Shown one piece after another: positions 37,495 through 50,120 of a stretch of DNA of 64,000 bases (its first letter is position 1; each line of letters starts with the position of its first letter). The notes below the pieces were generated by a model. It saw nothing but the letters and a program-made list of their open reading frames with translations. It was not told the origin of the DNA and ran no database searches. The stretch spans positions 558,001 through 622,000 of the forward strand of contig NC_066590.1 in assembly GCF_905475345.1 (NCBI RefSeq), written 5' to 3'. Both the position numbers and the translations under genes were made by a program. This DNA comes from Vespula vulgaris. Its lineage: Eukaryota; Arthropoda; Insecta; Hymenoptera; Vespidae.

Positions 37495-39173
37495 AAAGAG
37501 TGGATCGGTCAAGGGTCGAGGGAGGACGACAATATTTTCTATAAAATTCGTCGAGCCAGGTCGAAATTAAAGGAAGGAAAACGTATAGCGCGTGAGAGCT
37601 TCGCGTAACTCACAATCAGGCGCGTCTCGTGGCTAGATAAATTTAATGTCGAGAGCGCGAGAGAAAGAGATAGAGGAAGAGAAACGTTGGCGTAAAATAG
37701 TGGAAGGATTTTGGAAGCGCTTGTTCGGAATAATTCGGTTAGTCGCGAACAAGCATTGTTATATAACGGTAGTTGTATCGTACTGGTAGCAGTAGTAGCA
37801 GCAACAGCGATAGCAGCAGCCTCGCTCGTTCGGTAAAGTACGAATATATCACAAAGGATGAAAGTCAGTGGCCGATATTAATTCATAGACGCGTTTCCTA
37901 CGAACGAAAAGTAGACGAGCATCGGGTGGTCGAACGAAAGGTTTGTCGAAAATTTGGAAACAAGGGCAAAGAGGACAGTGGTTTCTCTGGAAGTGCCGCG
38001 AATCCTCTTCTTCGAATCTATTCGGAGCGTAGTCAAACGTCGAAGAAGTCGTACGTGCCTTCGCATATTCTGTTCCGTACATTCCGAGTAATTGCAAGGA
38101 ATTTCAATGACGCACGAACAAAAGGGTTGTCCGTGTAAACTCGGATGATTGGTCGCCTGCTCTTTCTCTCCCTCCTTCCGTCTCTTTCTTCCTCTCGTTC
38201 TCCACAGCCGCGACGAGGCAAAGGCGAACGTGTGCGGGAATAAAAGAACCATCTCGACGTACTCGACTGTCGTGTCCTGATGCAGGAGGGAGAAAAACGG
38301 TAGAAAAGGGAGGGAAAAATCACACGCTGGATGAATGTACTTTCAGCCTTCATACGTGTCTCGCGTACGAGCTTGCGAAAGTAAAAGAGAGAGAGAGAGA
38401 GAGAGACGTACGCCGCGAGAAATTTCATATCGGTCGCTACTCGCCTTTCGAGATATGGAAATGCGAGAATTACATCATCAGAGGAAAAATGTGTTTCCTG
38501 GCCAGCGAGATATATCCGTGAAACGACGTGTCGTCCTCCTCCTCCTCCTCCTCCTCCTTTCCTTTCCTTTCCTTTTCTACTTTGCCAGTAATAAAATATA
38601 TCCAATCGCTTCGTGAAACGTACCGAAGCGAGAAAGCTGTGGGAAATTAATCTCTCCGTCCTCGTCGTCGAGAATAACCTCTGCAAGAAGATTTCGTCGA
38701 GCTAGAACTCAAATTCGTAGTAAAGAATGTAAGAAACGTCGGCCGAATCCAAAAAGATTTACTTACTCGATCTATCTCTTTTCCTTCAAATTTCGAGTAG
38801 CTAACTTTCGAATCTCGTTATAACCTAGACCGAAAGTAGTAATACCTGCAGTTAATTTCAAAAATTCGAAGAGAGAATCGCATTATCAAGACCGTCCTCG
38901 CAGAATATTTCACAATTCCACCTCCAGCTTTTTTTCGAATATTTTACGAAACACCTGCGAGAATTCATGGAATTCACCATTCATAATTATAAAGTTGGCG
39001 AGCGTTGGAAAAGCTGGAAGAAAATATGGGAAGATTATTATCTAATTTAGGCGACCAGAATTACGTAAGAACGCAATATAAAAAAAAAATAAAATAAAAG
39101 AAGAAGAAAAAGATAAAGAAAAAGGAGAAGAAGAGGAAAGAGAAGAGAAAAACAGAAAAAAGGCATTACTTAC
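36851..39173. other. No supported exons
   Basis: An AT-rich segment with (AATA)n at 37450-37494, a GA-rich patch near 38384-38406 and (CCT)n at about 38534-38560. Frames over 37.8-38.7 kb are rich in Arg, Ser and Leu and overlap antisense; no paired splice sites were found. Confidence 0.5.
37450..37494. repeat. (AATA)n microsatellite
   Basis: AAT units grading into about nine AATA units. Confidence 0.95.
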
Positions 39174-39230
39174 CGGTCTTTAAGCTTTTTACTCGAATTT
39201 TTTTTTCTCTTTTACGAAGCACGCACGAGA
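39174..39230 (-). other. Candidate internal exon on the minus strand
   Basis: The acceptor TATAATCTTATAGGTGCAG precedes 57 nt ending GACCG|GTAAGTAATG, a strong donor. One phase is open: SCVLRKREKKIRVKSLKT. It lies on the same strand as the exon at 3638-3736 and could be one of that gene's 5' exons, coding or not. The A-rich middle makes the Lys-rich reading weak evidence. Confidence 0.22.
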
Positions 39231-41790
39231 CTGCACCTATAAGATTATAAACAACGACTTAAAAGTACATACATCAAGGAGACAAACAAAAAGCGTATAA
39301 ATACAATTTCAATGGATCGATCGTTCGCGGTTCGTTACGTTATACCGAGCATTTTCCATTGTTTCGTGTTCCTTACGGAGCATGCATCAGCAACGCTGTA
39401 CGCTCGTCTGTATTCGTAATATCGCAATCAACAGATTACGATATTCTCATCCTTTGTTAAAATTTAATCAGGAGTTCGCTTAAGTAGTTCCATTAAACTT
39501 GGCTAGATAAAACATTCGTGAGAGCAAAAAATATATATATATATACACACAAATACTATGCATCGAAAAGTGATCAACGCGTATAAGAACTCGTAGAAGA
39601 AAGAGCTTCGAAAATCGTTTGAAAAAGCTAATGATCGTAGTTGAACGCGCGAGAAAATATGCATACATCAGTTTTTCATTCGCATATTCCATCGCAAACA
39701 ATCTAAAAAGAATCGAAATGTAACGCGAACACACTTTGATGCGAAGCTTTACCACGTAAATCGGATACAGCTTTGAGGTGAAATTTTCCAGTGGAAATAG
39801 GAGGTAGTTCCAAAGCCGACGTGCTCTTGTCTGGAATTGATACCTTGTTCGACTATCTAAACTCGAAATTCTAGGCAAGAGAGACCGGATATTTAAACTG
39901 CGAATCGAAACGAAAAGCTTGGACCGTCGATCGTTCTCATAGCGGAGCTTTTCGAATTTGACGACAAAAACAAAAAATTTCTTTTGCAGCAGCGACCGGT
40001 ACTACATCTGTGTCGTCGTCTATTCGTTCGTCCGAAAAAAGAAAAAAGAAAAAAGAAAAAAAAAAGAAGAAACAAGAAATATCCAAACTTTTTACCGACC
40101 CCTTTGTCCTTTTTTCTTTCTTTCCTCCTCGTTTCGATGTGAGGGAAAACCGAAGATGTATATTTTTTTGAATAGAATCGAAACAATAAAATATAATAAC
40201 GATTGAAAGACTCGATTCGAAATACGACCAACTTAGCAACAATAACCCCTTCCTACTGTATAATATGCCCATTGATGTAACGCGTACACAACATTGAAAA
40301 TCAACGTGCTTAATCAACGAAGCTCGTTTAATTAGCCGTATCGCTAGACTCTGTATTCCTACAAACAAAATAAACGCTTAATTAGGTTCATTCTTGAAAG
40401 AGCTTTATGACGTGTAAAGCTTGCGTTGCGAACGCGATTACGGTTAACGGTCAGCAAATCTCTCAACGTCAACTTTCAAAGACGATATTACAAGTTCGTT
40501 AATGGTTCATAAGATATACATATAGGGTATAAAATGTAAATTATATCTTATCTACATGCAAGTTGCTTCACTTTCGACTTACACAAGGTACTCTCGGATA
40601 TCCAACCTTGGCTAATCGTTTTCGATAATTATGCGTCAAAGTTTTGCTTGGACAACAAACTGATCGCTCGCTGAATTTCAGGATAGTCTCTAACGAAACC
40701 TCCAAGATAGACGAACCAACTTTCTTAATCTCCTGGATTACCTGCAAGAAATCAATTAATTAGAAAGTAATTTTTTAAAAGGGTTACTTGCTACCGGGAG
40801 AATACGTGGTATCGTTTGAATATTTTGAAGAAAAAGAAAGGGAAGAAACAAAAGAAAAAAAAGAACAAAAAGAAAGAAAGAAAAACGAGATCGCGGTCGA
40901 GACGAAGGAAAAAAGGGAGGGAAAAAAGCGATCGAAGATATCGGAGGAGGCCACGAAAAAAAAAAAAACGAAAAGGAAGGAACGGAAAAAGTTTAGCGAA
41001 GAAAGTCGTTTGTGAAGAATCTCAACGTTTTCTCATTCAATATTCTCGATTATCGCTCTTATCAGATCGTGTTTTAGTTCGGCAAATACTGACCATGACT
41101 TTTCTCAACTTTATTATTGAAAGTAATAAAAACGGTAATAAAAAAAACTACTATCGTTTCATTTAAAGTTTCGAACTTGTTACAACGTTCCTCGTTTGCA
41201 CGTTTTCGCAAATGCTTTCGATGCGACGAAAACAGAACAAGAAAAGAACAAAGAAACAATGTTATAAGACAGAAAATTAAGCCGATAACTGTAGGAACCG
41301 AAAGAAAATGATTATTCCATTTATATCGTGGAAATCAAATGTGCATTCACGCACGAACTATCAACGATCGTTTCTTTCCTTCGAAACTCGTTAGAAATTC
41401 GTTAAAGTATTAATAATCATTTCCCTTTCTTCCGAAACTCCAAAGGTTTTAAACTTCCCGCGTTTATGTTTACAGAGAACGAGGTTTCCTATGTTCGAGA
41501 AACTCGCCAAACTTTGTTGAACTTTTAAAACGCGTCTGAAACAACTTAAAACAGTTTTGGAATTCAAAGTTATTTGTCTTCGATGGATCGGCTGCTACAT
41601 TATCTTACCGTACTTTTTTTTAACCTCTAAGATAAGAACCGTGTCCTACTGGTTTCCTCCAACTCTGAAACTTTCATTGAAAAAGTAATAATATTCGAGT
41701 ATTGTTTTTTCTCTTTTAGAAAAAAAAAAAGGAGAAAAAAGAAAGGTATAACGAACCGAGATATCTCGTTTTAACGGTACGTAATTACGT
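39231..41790. other. Mostly AT-rich DNA
   Basis: It contains A/G-rich stretches at 40037-40075 and 40830-40990 that generate Lys/Glu-rich frames, and a minus-strand acceptor-donor junction at about 40741. No exon is otherwise supported. Confidence 0.5.
40620..40755 (-). other. Minus-strand acceptor-donor junction (possible ratchet point or terminal exon)
   Basis: The minus strand reads TTGATTTCTTGCAG followed at once by GTAATCC, at 40742/40741. That is a strong acceptor abutting a weak donor, the layout of a recursive splice point. Alternatively an exon starts here: phase 0 reads VIQEIKKVGSSILEVSLE for a further 30 or so codons. A neighbouring frame ends QRAISLLSKQNFDA and TAA and has protein-like texture but no good acceptor. 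None of these readings can be chosen from sequence alone. Confidence 0.25.
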
Positions 41791-41909
41791 CGTTTAAATG
41801 TTTCGCGACGAGAACGCTTGATTATTTTGATCCAATGATCGTTAAGCACGGATAAAGAAGAGTCGTTCGATTGGTCCTCCTTTGTTGGCGACGTAATCCT
41901 TTGACCAAT
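41791..41909 (-). repeat. Inverted element, left copy (paired with 42939-43056)
   Basis: Read on the minus strand, it begins ATTGGTCAAAGGATTACGTC and runs to CATTTAAACG. It aligns to the right copy over 119 positions with one gap and roughly 75% identity; the first 41 positions differ at only four. Inside are ATTGGTC and GGACCAATC as opposing CCAAT boxes, ATTACGTCG (CRE-like) and TGCTTAACGAT, all shared. Similarity continues weakly another 20-25 bp outward. Both copies encode a related peptide (ITSPTKEDQSN against ITSPIKEDQSN), but changes are not concentrated at third positions. Confidence 0.85.
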
Positions 41910-42189
41910 AGCGCGGTGAGTATAATTTCTTTGTCTCTCTCGTTTTTTACTATACATTAAATCGTTAATATATCAGACGTTGAAAAAGTTGTAAGTAATA
42001 TATAAATCGTAGCTCGTAAAAAGACGATAAAAAAGAAACGAGATATCCATCGAGAGGGTTTAAAGAGTTCGACAAACAAAATTCTTTATTGCGAACCTAA
42101 CGTTTCCGAACTCGTTTCTACCAAATACTTTTCCTGCATACATCGGACAAGCATCGACCGTTGTTACCTACGCGAACCAACGGAAGTAC

Positions 42190-42194
<5 letters not shown>

Positions 42195-42272
<78 letters not shown>
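42195..42272. repeat. (AG)n microsatellite, longest in the window
   Basis: About 78 bp of uninterrupted AG repeat, lying between the two arms of the inverted element. Its translation gives the Arg-Glu or Leu-Ser runs that dominate the open frames there. Confidence 0.97.
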
Positions 42273-42275
<3 letters not shown>

Positions 42276-42809
42276 GCTTGCTGAAACTCCCTCGTATAGC
42301 CGATTCTAGCACGCCGTCAACCGGAATCAAACCTTTCTCTAACGGACGGCAAATCATTGCCTCTCTCGAAAAAAGAAAAAAAAAGAATACAAAAAGGGAA
42401 GGAGAGAAAAAGAACGAAAAAAGATGGTCAAAGAGAACCACGAATATTTCGACAAGTAACGAACGTACAATTGCACATTCCACTATTTTCTATAATTTTG
42501 GTTTCTTTTCTTTTTTCTTCCTTTCTATTTTTCACGCATTTCCAATGAAAACATAAGAAAGACGAAATATAAATCGTTTAAACGTACCGATCGTCGCCGT
42601 TAATTACGTCTTATCCTCCATCGAAACGTCCTTTGTCCTTGTCGAATTACACGACTCTCGTCTCTTTCTTTTCTTTTCTTCGCAAATTGCATCACGATTG
42701 CAAGCTACGAGTTCGAACACCGTTACAAACTTAAACCAATATTAAAGATTAACACTTTGACAAATAAGACGGAAGCTCTTTTTAATCGCTACCGTAAACG
42801 ACGACTTAC

Positions 42810-42848
42810 CGGCGTAATGAGAAAGCGCGCGTAGGTAACTTGTTATTT
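42810..42848 (-). other. Possible 39-nt micro-exon
   Basis: On the minus strand (CT)n then TTTCAG precedes AAATAACAAGTTACCTACGC and 19 more bases, ending ACGCCG|GTAAGTCG. Donor and acceptor are both strong and the length is a multiple of three. Two of three phases are open. It lies between the arms of the inverted element. The pyrimidine tract is a microsatellite, so chance is a real alternative. Confidence 0.25.
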
Positions 42849-42938
42849 CTGAAAGAGAGAGAGAGAGAGAGAGACTCGTGCAATCTTCTATCCAATAACT
42901 TCTCTAATTCGTTGGGAGAAATATACGTTCGTCACGCA

Positions 42939-43056
42939 ATTGGTCGAAGCATTACGTCGCCGATAAAGGAGGACCAATCAAACCAATCCTCGATTGTCTT
43001 GCTTAACGATGATTGGGTCGTGGAAATGGAACGTTCTCGTTAAAAATGTTTAAACG
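42939..43056 (+). repeat. Inverted element, right copy (paired with 41791-41909)
   Basis: It starts ATTGGTCGAAGCATTACGTC and ends ATGTTTAAACG. It shares the paired CCAAT/ATTGG motifs, the ATTACGTCGCC block, AAAGGAGGACCAATC, TGCTTAACGAT and CGTTCTCGT with the left copy on the opposite strand, about 1.03 kb away. The centre of symmetry is near 42.42 kb. No terminal target-site duplication or transposase is visible. Confidence 0.85.
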
Positions 43057-45345
43057 ATAATAATTTTGTAGCATTCTATTTATCGTTCTTCGACGTTAAT
43101 CGATATACATATTGTTTGCTACCGATTTTCCTCTTCGGACATTAGATCATCCATTGTTCGCTCCGCGATCGATGAAAGAAGAAAAAAAGAGAAACAGTAT
43201 TGCCAATCACACCATCTCGTGTCCTCTTTTTAACGATCTTTCCGCGTCGTCTTCGAACGACGAAAATCCGTAGAAATCGTCGCGAGTTAAATACTTTTCA
43301 TCAAATCATTCGTTCTATCGTCGTATTCGAGAGTTTCGGCGCAAACGTGCTCTTATATTTTCGTATATCGTTTCTTTGAAATTCCGTCGAGTCCGCGTAA
43401 AAAGGATCATATATAAGTACAAACGACAAAATGGTGGCTCTAAACGTTACGGGATTATAAAGCTGCGCGACGTGCAAGCGTATAATTCGTTACTCGATAT
43501 CTCGAAAGTTTGCCTAATTGTTCTCGATCTTAATTGAAATGACATCGCTCGCGATATAATATATGTAAATTTGACGATTACAAGTGCCGACTACTAGGAT
43601 CGTCATATGTGAAGTGGTAGGACAGTTATGTTTTCCTGCGTATATGTATTACACGACGACGTAGGTAAAGTCGTAACCTGTTGCGCGATGAACAAACCGC
43701 TCTATACGTTCTCCTATTCTACCTTTATCGCTTTGCATATTCGTTATATATTTCTATATTTAGCATCGAGTACTTTAACAAGAGTTTAAGTAGAAAATGA
43801 AAGAGAAGACCAGATCGATGGTATCTTCGTTCTTGGTGAAATTGAATTTAACCTTTTCAGTTGGGATCGATCTGGAAGAAAATATACGCGAGTGTTTCGC
43901 GCGCGTAATTTGTGTGTGTGTGTGTATGTGTAAGAAATGTAAAACGCATCGTACAAAAAACTCGCTTTGACGTACCGCGAGTATAAGGATCGATGGTTCG
44001 GATATCTCAATTCTGGAAATAAAAATGGCGGGCAAGGGTTCTTCTAACAAGTCGGAGGTTGCACAGCTCGAGGGCATCGGAGAGGCATCTCGTATTTATG
44101 CGTGGTGAAGTCACGTAGGTAGGATACTGTGTGCTTTAGCGCACGATGTACCTTCTGGATATGCCAGAGGCATCGTGCTCTCCTTTCGCTTTCTTTTTGT
44201 TCTTTTCACAATAACACACACGCTTCGTTGAAACACGGAGTGAGAGAAATAGAGAGAAAGAAAAAGAAAGAAAAAGAAAGAACGAACGAACGAATCGGAG
44301 ACAAAAGTGTCGATTCGATCCATCGAAATCTCTCTATTTCTCTCTATCTTTCTTTTTATGATTTTCATCGGTGAGTTGACATCGCTACGAAAATAAGATC
44401 ACCGAGAAAGATTGATATTCCATATTGTCTAGAACACTAACCACGCGAAATCGTAAAGGACGTTCATCTTTTCTCTCTCTCTCTCGTATCGATTTCGTAA
44501 GAAAAATAATAACTATCCTTTAATCGTGTTCACGTAGAAATTACATTCTTCTTTATGGAAAAGGTAAACGATAAAAGAAAGAAAGATAGACCGAGAGAGG
44601 TATATATTCGCAAAGTAGAAGTTTCTTGGAACTTTATGGAAAGTAATTTCGCGAATCTATAACGCGTATCCGCGTTAAATCTACTTACGATTACTTACAA
44701 AGCGTTTGCTGATAGATCGTGAAAGATAGGAGAAAGAGCTTGACTTATCTCTTTGAAAGGAGAACTTTTCGGGAGTTACTACCTACTTTGGCGTTACGAT
44801 TTAAAATCATATACATACGCATGTATATGTCGATCACTTGATTCGACGATCTAACTCGATCATCATTCGTAATATATTTCTTGGCTTTGACGTTTCGAAA
44901 GGAAATTATTTCATTCGCGAGAGATAATATACCCAGATAAAAATGATATTCGTATATGCTCGTGCATGTACGTGGTAGATATATTTTCGTCGTACGCGTT
45001 GTTTCGTAGTTCTATAAAGGATTTATTTCGAGCAACGCTATCCCACGGGATATTTCCTAGCGTCATTCGTCAACCGTAAACTACTATTCGAACTTTACTA
45101 AAGAGTCGCATCTCCTAGTTGCTTTTCCCATTTCTAAGAATTTCTATACGCGTTACATACGTACCTACATACATACATACATACATACATGAATAACACG
45201 TATAAATACATACATACGTATCTAGGTACATAATATAAACGTCTTTGAGTTCGTATAATAAACTTCCTCATGAGCGAACAAGCTTACTATCCGTTATGAC
45301 TTTTATTCACTTTTTTTCCTCTTTTTTTTTCTTTCTTTATCGTAG
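43057..45345. other. AT-rich DNA without supported exons
   Basis: Contains (GT)n at 43910-43931, (AAAG)n near 44245-44283 and (ATAC)n at 45166-45190. A donor-like ATCG|GTGAGT occurs near 44370 without a convincing exon. Confidence 0.5.
45166..45190. repeat. (ATAC)n microsatellite
   Basis: About six ACAT/ATAC units. Confidence 0.95.
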
Positions 45346-45413
45346 TATCTCGTCGCGATCATGCATAATCCTGGCAGTGTGGAGCTTTCCGTTGGAATGT
45401 GCGGCATACATAT
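45346..45413 (+). other. Candidate exon after a long pyrimidine tract
   Basis: A long C/T tract ending TTCTTTCTTTATCGTAG precedes TATCTCGTCGCG. Phase 0 reads YLVAIMHNPGSVELSVG, then MCGIHM and TAA; a possible donor CATAT|GTAATA lies just before that stop. A second frame is also open (SCIILAVWSFPLECAAYIC). With two plausible frames and a modest donor, this is only a candidate. Confidence 0.2.
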
Positions 45414-46105
45414 GTAATACGAAGAGAGAAAGACAGAGAGAGAGGGGGGAGGGAGGGAGGGAGGGAGAGAGAGAGACAGATGGAAAGTAGGGGAGGAGAG
45501 TGGCGACGCGTCTCGACGTCTGCGACGGAATGCTGCATCTTCGGATCGTCGCCTTTTCTATCTCTTTCCTTTTACCATGGTTTTATTCGATTCGAGACCT
45601 TTGTCCTTTTATTTTTCGCGATAAACCCTGACGTTGCAAATACGACGGATTCGATTATTCTAAATATTACATATGTATACCTACACGTTACAGTACAGTC
45701 GAGATTATTGCAGCTTTTTCAACCGAGAGGGAAAAAAATAATTTCTTTTTCCTTTCTTGCTGAGTCGATGAAAGATAACGAACGCTAAGGGTCAAGCCTG
45801 GGTCCGTATGGAAATGCTGAATAAACAGCAAGGAAGCTTTTCTCTTTGTCTTCGCATTTCACATTTGCTTAGAGTTGGTACGCGTATGGCGAAATAGCAA
45901 AATGGATTCCAAGCGTATGAAGTTCCGATTAACCGACATTCCGAGAGTTCCGACATGCTCACGGTCTCTGGGTGCGACCTTTACAAGTACTTCCTAGATC
46001 CTACCTACAATGCTCTACGTACGCTATGCTAATCGATTTCGAATATATCGGGTTCTCCTTCGACCTTAATGATATATGTACCTGCGTACTTAGCTAACCT
46101 GCCCT

Positions 46106-46131
46106 TTCTCTCTCTCTCTCTATCGAGCGTA

Positions 46132-46169
<38 letters not shown>
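46106..46169. repeat. (CT)n-(GA)n fold-back microsatellite
   Basis: A CT run (46106-46121), a 14-base spacer, and a GA run (46136-46169) form a self-complementary structure with a stem of up to about 16 bp. Confidence 0.9.
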
Positions 46170-46172
<3 letters not shown>

Positions 46173-48084
46173 TTATACCAAGTTTATATTTGACGATGCA
46201 CTTTCTTACTACGATGTTACTCAAGCGCAAACTTCGGGAATATAGCGATTTAGATTATAGCGATATGAATCGATCGAAACGTTTATTCGGGTCGATAAGA
46301 AAAGGTCGACGGTTTGACGGGAACGTTCGATAAATAATACGATCGTAAGATGCTTTCGAGCTTGACGACGGCATACGCAAACGCGAGGAATCGGGAAAGG
46401 ACACGTAAAGTAAACAATGCGCCGGTCTCGATTCTCCTCGTTTCAAATTCGAGAAGGATAAGCTCGGAGATTCGTTTCTCCTCGTCGGATTCATGCAAAG
46501 TTTGAAAAAACAAGAGGAAAACTCGATGCAAAGAGCCAAGCGAATTTTTTAGCACGTTTTTAAAATACAGTCGACTCGAGTGTGGGACCGCGTTTCGAAC
46601 TTGGACCTATCCTTATCAGCTTCTATTCGATATTATTCGTCGTTACATCGTTTTGCTCGATTCGAGCATCCGCGAGCAACATCGCGCTGGATCGTATTTA
46701 TCGATACGAGATCCTTCGTTTTGTTTCATAGAAAAGCGAAATGTTATCGAATCGTTTTTCAATTTCACCGGTGTAACAAATGGTGGTACAACACCTGCGG
46801 TGAACCTTGTATCCAACCCTTACACCCTTTCTCTCCTGCACGTCTCGGTCATGCATATTCAACGTACGAAACCTCCCTACCTACGATGCGGAACTATGCT
46901 ACTACAGCTTCCCATTCGTGTACCTACCAATGACAGCTGACAAATGCTACTCAAGTTGCAGTAACATCGCTGCAATTTCCGCGATAACTCGAATCTCCCA
47001 CGAATCGATCGTTCCTCGAATACGTTCGACCTAAACTCGGACAATTACCGGCGATAATCGATTCCTCCTTCTTAACGATTCATCGCTGTTAAATAATTCA
47101 TTTTATCGATTAGACTCCAATCGATCTTTTCTTTTTTTTCTTTTTCTTTTGTTTTTTTTTTGATCGGTCGATCCGTACCTTAACGCTTATTAATCTCCGA
47201 ATCATTTTTTTTTTGTTTCTTTTCTCTTTTGCTCTTTTCTCTTTCTCTCGATTTAAATAGAGTACGAACGTGTTGCAAAAGTACAAGCGTCGTTTCACCA
47301 CCAAAGAAAACGAAAACGAATCGTATTAGAGTTAACGGAAGCGCAAATTGATGCAAAGCAAATTCTAAACGGATGCGTTCAGAAATTTCGATAAACCCGT
47401 TTACTCGTCGATACGATGACAATTTGCAAAATAAGCGGATCCGTAGGGAGTTTAACAAATAATGCGAGGAATCGAACGTAATTGCAATTCGATTATCATT
47501 AATTGCCCGTCCTAATCAGAAAACTCGTTCGATTCTCCGTAATGGTGGAATATTTTCGTGATAAACACGTACGGTTTACGATCGTATCGTCGATACGAAA
47601 GATAAAGAAAAATCGGGAAGGTCCGTTCGAAAGATCGGCGTAAAAATGTTCGAGTGGTGTACCAGCGGGAAATAATTTCGATCGGGTTCTTATCTATCGA
47701 GTGTTCGATTCGATAATCGATATCTATTTCAGTCGCATATTCACCTATACTTATCCATTTACAATCTCTACGTACGCGCAGCAAAAAATAGTTTTCTTAC
47801 GATAGTGACGTTACTTTGCTCTCGCACAAACGTAGATTTTAAATCAGGAGATACGTATCGAACGTACGAAAAGAGAAACTCGGTTATATCGCAGCTATCG
47901 CGATTAATGCGCTCGGTAAGAAATATTTTAACAGTTCGTTCTCTCAGCTCGAACTTTTCGATTCTTTCGAAAGCCATTCGTAGAGGATAACGAAAGATCG
48001 TGTTTACTTTGACGGGAGTTGTAATGTTTTTAGGCGCAATTCGTCGCAGTCTTTCTATAGCTGCAGTTCACCTGCATTGCCGTG

Positions 48085-48122
<38 letters not shown>
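48085..48122. repeat. (GA)n microsatellite
   Basis: A near-perfect GA run of about 38 bp. Confidence 0.95.
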
Positions 48123-48126
<4 letters not shown>

Positions 48127-50066
48127 AAAAAGGAACGATACGAGAGAACCGAGCGTCCCGAATTTACTTCGTCTTCTAAGAAAATAACTACGAGGACGAC
48201 TCGTATTAAACATACCAAAAGGATGACGTAAGTAGTCGTAAGCGTTTCGAGTCTCCCTTTCTCGGAATTCTAAGAACACGAGAAATGAATTCCTGGAGGT
48301 CAAAACAATCGTAACGCGTAACACGATAATACGCGTCATTATTGTGTTTGGACCAAAGTCCTTCTGGAAGGACGTTCGATGAAAGACGGTCGGTTCGATG
48401 AAAGCCTATTACGACGCGAAAGGAAGATAAGAGTAGGGGCAATGTAAATATGTACAAGAGATATTATACGTTGTTAAGTTTAATGGTACGTTCAGTCGGA
48501 GCGAGATCGCGTTCGACGCTCGGATAAATCGTTCTTTTTCGAACTAATCGTGCGTAATATTTCGAGGGCGTAGTTTACGTTCGTTAGCGAAGAAGAAGAT
48601 GAGCGATTTGTAACATCTTTGAAATATATTTTCTTTCGAAACGATAATCGGATCTATCGGATAGGTATACGTAAAAGCGATTCGTCGTCTGTCAAAGCGT
48701 TCGAAGCGTATTTCGATGAAATATCTAAAGTCGAGGGCGAGGCAGTTCGCTTTAAGGAATCCTTGGCCACTAATATCGATGAAAATCGTGATGTGCGGTA
48801 AAGATGAACCTTCTAATACAGCCGAACCCCATAGTGGCAGGCAACGAAGATCGATAAAGCACCTTGGCTCGCAGCTTGACGGGATTCCAAGGGAAGAGAG
48901 CGAACGTAAGATAGAGAAGGAAAAGAGAAAGCTCGAGAATGAAGGAAAGGAGCTCCAATAGTCCTTTCAAGGAAATGGAGCGAACGGACCACCTTGCCAC
49001 CATCTTCTTCCTATTCCTCGTAGTCATTTTATTTCAGCTTCTAAGACGATTTTAATGTCGGCTCTCGTCCCACTCGGAACACTCGGTACGTGTACGTAGA
49101 CGCCATTAATGACACAGGTGTTGCAGGTACTTACATACATACGTGTACACTTCTTTCTCTTCTTTTTCTCCGTCTCATGAATTTTTCTTAACCGTGCGCG
49201 CAAAAAAGGGAGAGAAAGAAGGAGAGGGAGCGTTCCCGCTCTGTATCCAGCAAGCAAGCAAGCAAGCAAGCAGAACTTCCCTATCTATCACGGGGAAGGA
49301 TCAGTACCTTTTCTAAAGTATCTTTTAAGAAAGAGATGGAAAGTTTTCTTACCACGAGCGTACCTCGCCACGCGCGTTTCCTTCGATTTATATACGTCTA
49401 GATTAATTTCGAACGTTGCATTCGGATGGGCCCGAAACTTTGCTCCTTCTCCTGATTGATTTCGTATTCAGGTTGGTTACGCGAGAAGGGTTAACGATGC
49501 CACGTTTCGATAGAAGAGAATCTTAGCATTTGCGCGCGCGCCAGAGAGAGAGAGAGAGGATGCTCGCCGTTAGACGATATTTCCCTTCGATTTACTTGAC
49601 CTAAATAATTGTAGCGTGTGTTAGTTCGAAGATGATAGATAATAGAGAATCTCCGCTCTATCGTCTTCCCCTTAGATGTTCTTCACTATTATTATTATTA
49701 TTATTATTGTTGTTATTATTATTATTGTTATAATCATCGTTGTCGATTCTATTTGTTGCTAGTTAGACCATTCGTCTTAACGTTCTCATGGGAAATCTGG
49801 TTACGAAGATAAATCGGCCGCTAGCGAGTATCGTCGATATCGAAAATCTTTTCAAAAGCAGAACCTGTACGATCGCGTGCGAGAGCGGACAAAGGAGAAG
49901 CGTCGTCTCCTCTCGTACAACGATCTCCTCTCGTATTGTGCGCGATAAAATTACGAGATTACTCGAATGCGTACTTATATCTTTGCAATTCTATTTCCTG
50001 CGACACTTTCAATATAATGGATAATCGTTACGTCGAGAGATAGAGAAAGTGTAGAGAGAAAAAGGA

Positions 50067-50120
50067 TGTGTGTGTGTATGTATGTATGTATAGAAAGAGA
50101 GAGAGAGAGAGAGAGAGAGA
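50067..50120. repeat. Compound (GT)n-(GTAT)n-(GA)n microsatellite
   Basis: Three simple motifs in succession. Confidence 0.95.

Noticed and set aside
40629..40720. C-terminal-like peptide QRAISLLSKQNFDA reminiscent of lipocalin ends
   Set aside because: The frame cannot be entered from the good acceptor at 40742, key lipocalin residues are absent, and the resemblance is too short to claim.
42161..42556. 131-codon plus-strand frame with a long Arg-Glu run
   Set aside because: It is the translation of the (AG)n microsatellite at 42195-42272 followed by A-rich sequence; no splice signals and the antisense is equally open.
50067..50120. Regularly repeated array that might suggest CRISPR or telomere-like repeats
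   Set aside because: It is an ordinary compound microsatellite. No spacer structure and no TTAGG telomere repeats were found anywhere in the window.
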